A stretch of DNA of 5,476 nt from positions 1 through 5,476 of the forward strand of contig USPP01000136.1 of assembly GCA_900556615.1 (NCBI GenBank), written 5' to 3'. The position numbers and the translations under genes were made by a program. The notes below the pieces were generated by a model. The model searched no databases. It worked only from the letters and a program-made list of their open reading frames with translations, and was not told the origin of the DNA. Origin of the DNA: an uncultured Eubacteriales bacterium (GTDB lineage: Bacteria > Bacillota > Clostridia > Oscillospirales > CAG-272). Below are positions 4,728 through 5,476 of this stretch, piece by piece (the stretch's first letter is position 1; each line of letters starts with the position of its first letter).

Positions 4728-5081
4728 ATGAAAAAAACGAAAATTTATAATTATATAATAATTGGTTTAATCCTTGTTTTTCTCTTATTTACTGCAAAGA
4801 TTGTTATAAGCGATCAAACCAAAACAGAAACACAAAAAGCGCATGAAAAGGCGGTTAATATCTGTCAACAGTTTTTTGACAACGAAATAACAGCAGCAGA
4901 GGCAAGAGAACGTCTCGACGGTATGTATTTTCCCGATACAGTGGACGGGAACCTCATTGAGACATATGTCGGTATGATTTCTTATGATTTGCTTTGCTAT
5001 GATACGCAAGGATTTGACAGATATCTCAGGAGCATTGAGGATTGTTTTGAAAAGCTAAAAAAATTGAATGTAACGGATTAA
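4728..5081 (+). CDS. Small membrane-anchored hypothetical protein
   Basis: The 117-residue product is not recognised. It has a short basic start (MKKTK), one hydrophobic segment (about residues 8-28, IYNYIIIGLILVFLLFTAKIV) and a charged, probably helical outer domain with three cysteines (C46, C90, C106); a helix around ARERLDGM (59-66) and a C-terminal amphipathic helix SIEDCFEKLKKL are visible. With no lipobox or clear cleavage site it is probably an N-terminally anchored protein facing outside. ATG 4728 is preceded by AAAGGA (4712-4717) at 10 nt. No clear promoter is seen just upstream; transcription may come from within the repeat region. It has no sequence resemblance to the Ltp-like protein apart from the MKKT start and anchor layout. 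A convergent hairpin closes the unit downstream. Confidence 0.7.
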   Translation: MKKTKIYNYIIIGLILVFLLFTAKIVISDQTKTETQKAHEKAVNICQQFFDNEITAAEARERLDGMYFPDTVDGNLIETYVGMISYDLLCYDTQGFDRYLRSIEDCFEKLKKLNVTD

Positions 5082-5093
5082 GGAGACAAAACA

Positions 5094-5135
5094 ATGAATG
5101 TCCCGTGTTATCATTATAACAAAGGGACTTCCTGA
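5094..5135 (+). CDS. 13-codon ORF after the small membrane protein, possibly a gene remnant
   Basis: ATG 5094 follows GGAG (5082-5085) at an ideal 8 nt, placed right at the preceding stop codon as in coupled operons. The frame encodes MNVPCYHYNKGTS and ends at TGA 5133-5135, inside the downstream hairpin stem. It may be a leftover start of a deleted gene, a short peptide, or chance. Low confidence as a functional gene. Confidence 0.25.
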   Translation: MNVPCYHYNKGTS

Positions 5136-5150
5136 AACAGGAGGTCCCTT
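5122..5150. terminator. Bidirectional hairpin terminator between convergent genes
   Basis: AAGGGACTTCCTG (5122-5134) pairs with CAGGAGGTCCCTT (5138-5150) over 13 bp with one G-U pair and a 3-nt loop. The right flank has no T-run on the plus strand. On the minus strand the stem is followed by TTTGTTAT, so it suits the phosphotransacylase gene better; it lies 15 bp past that gene's stop codon. It probably insulates both genes. Confidence 0.75.
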
Positions 5151-5165
5151 GATTATATGAAAAAA

Positions 5166-5476
5166 TTACTTTACAATCTCACCGTAGCACTGACCGAAAG
5201 CGCAGGTAGCGTTTGCTTCGTCGGTGTCTATATGCATAGCGGTCGCAAACTTCGGACTGACTCTTATGACAACATCTCCGAGCAGTGCGCTTCTTTCAGA
5301 ATCGATTTTTACGGAAACGATATCTTTGTCTTTTACTCCGGCAGCTTCGGCATCTTCGGGAGTCATGTGGATATGGCGCTTTGCAACAATAACACCGCTG
5401 TCGAGGTCAACTTCGCCACAAGGTCCGACCAGCTTACATCCGGGCGTTCCCGCAAGATCGCCACTTTCACGGACAG
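5166..5476 (-). CDS. pduL: PduL-type phosphate propanoyltransferase / phosphotransacylase (C-terminal part)
   Basis: Reading the minus strand, the frame is open from the window edge to the stop at 5166-5168, giving the last 103 or so residues; an internal Met at 5364-5366 is not the start. The sequence runs SGDLAGTPGCKLVGPCG, then VIVAKRHIHMTPEDAEAAGV, then VRVSPKFA-like VIRVSPKFATAMHIDTDEAN. RHIHM and MHIDTDEANA are hallmark motifs of PduL, whose conserved histidines bind the active-site metals. PduL (EC 2.3.1.222) interconverts acyl-CoA plus phosphate with acyl-phosphate plus CoA; in many Firmicutes it serves as a phosphotransacetylase in acetate or propionate formation. Whether this copy acts in a microcompartment cannot be judged, since the N-terminus and neighbours are outside the window. 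The C-terminus is complete, ending CYGEIVK. Confidence 0.93.
   Translation of the reverse strand, partial: VRESGDLAGTPGCKLVGPCGEVDLDSGVIVAKRHIHMTPEDAEAAGVKDKDIVSVKIDSERSALLGDVVIRVSPKFATAMHIDTDEANATCAFGQCYGEIVK

Overview
The window looks like a low-to-moderate GC Firmicute, most likely a gut-type Clostridia member (Oscillospiraceae/Ruminococcaceae-like). This rests on strong AGGAGG-type ribosome binding sites, a TTG start, intrinsic terminators, sigma-A-like promoters and the protein types present. The taxonomic placement is inference; no rRNA or other marker gene is present.

Left block (1-3388), ordinary core-like sequence. It begins inside a trypsin-like HtrA/DegP-family serine protease (S1C) with one C-terminal PDZ domain; the catalytic His, Asp and Ser are all visible and the N-terminus lies outside the window. 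A sigma-A promoter at 944-972 follows, then an OmpR-family response regulator (1102-1788) and its overlapping sensor histidine kinase (1772-3271, TTG start), closed by a strong intrinsic terminator (3346-3388). The protease next to a two-component pair recalls envelope or secretion-stress systems such as CssRS/HtrA, but the signal cannot be read from sequence.

Middle block (3389-5150), AT-rich and accessory-looking. A promoter (3400-3428) reads into a 167-nt element closed by a perfect 17-bp inverted repeat (3433-3599). It is followed by an intrinsic terminator (3622-3651) with a competing 9-bp alternative pairing (3600-3608 with 3629-3637), then an AGGAGG site and a gene for a membrane-anchored protein (3672-4229). 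That protein has three 17-residue tandem repeats and two C-terminal Ltp-type repeats. The Ltp family includes a prophage lipoprotein that blocks entry of other phage DNA. The arrangement suggests a phage-exclusion-like surface protein under transcription attenuation, the most interesting unit here. A 498-bp gene-free stretch (4230-4727) follows, rich in hairpins and including a MITE-like inverted repeat (4529-4668). Then comes a small membrane-anchored protein of unknown function (4728-5081) and a bidirectional hairpin terminator (5122-5150).

Right edge (5166-5476, minus strand). This is the C-terminal part of a PduL-type phosphotransacylase, convergent with the middle block and again of core-like composition.
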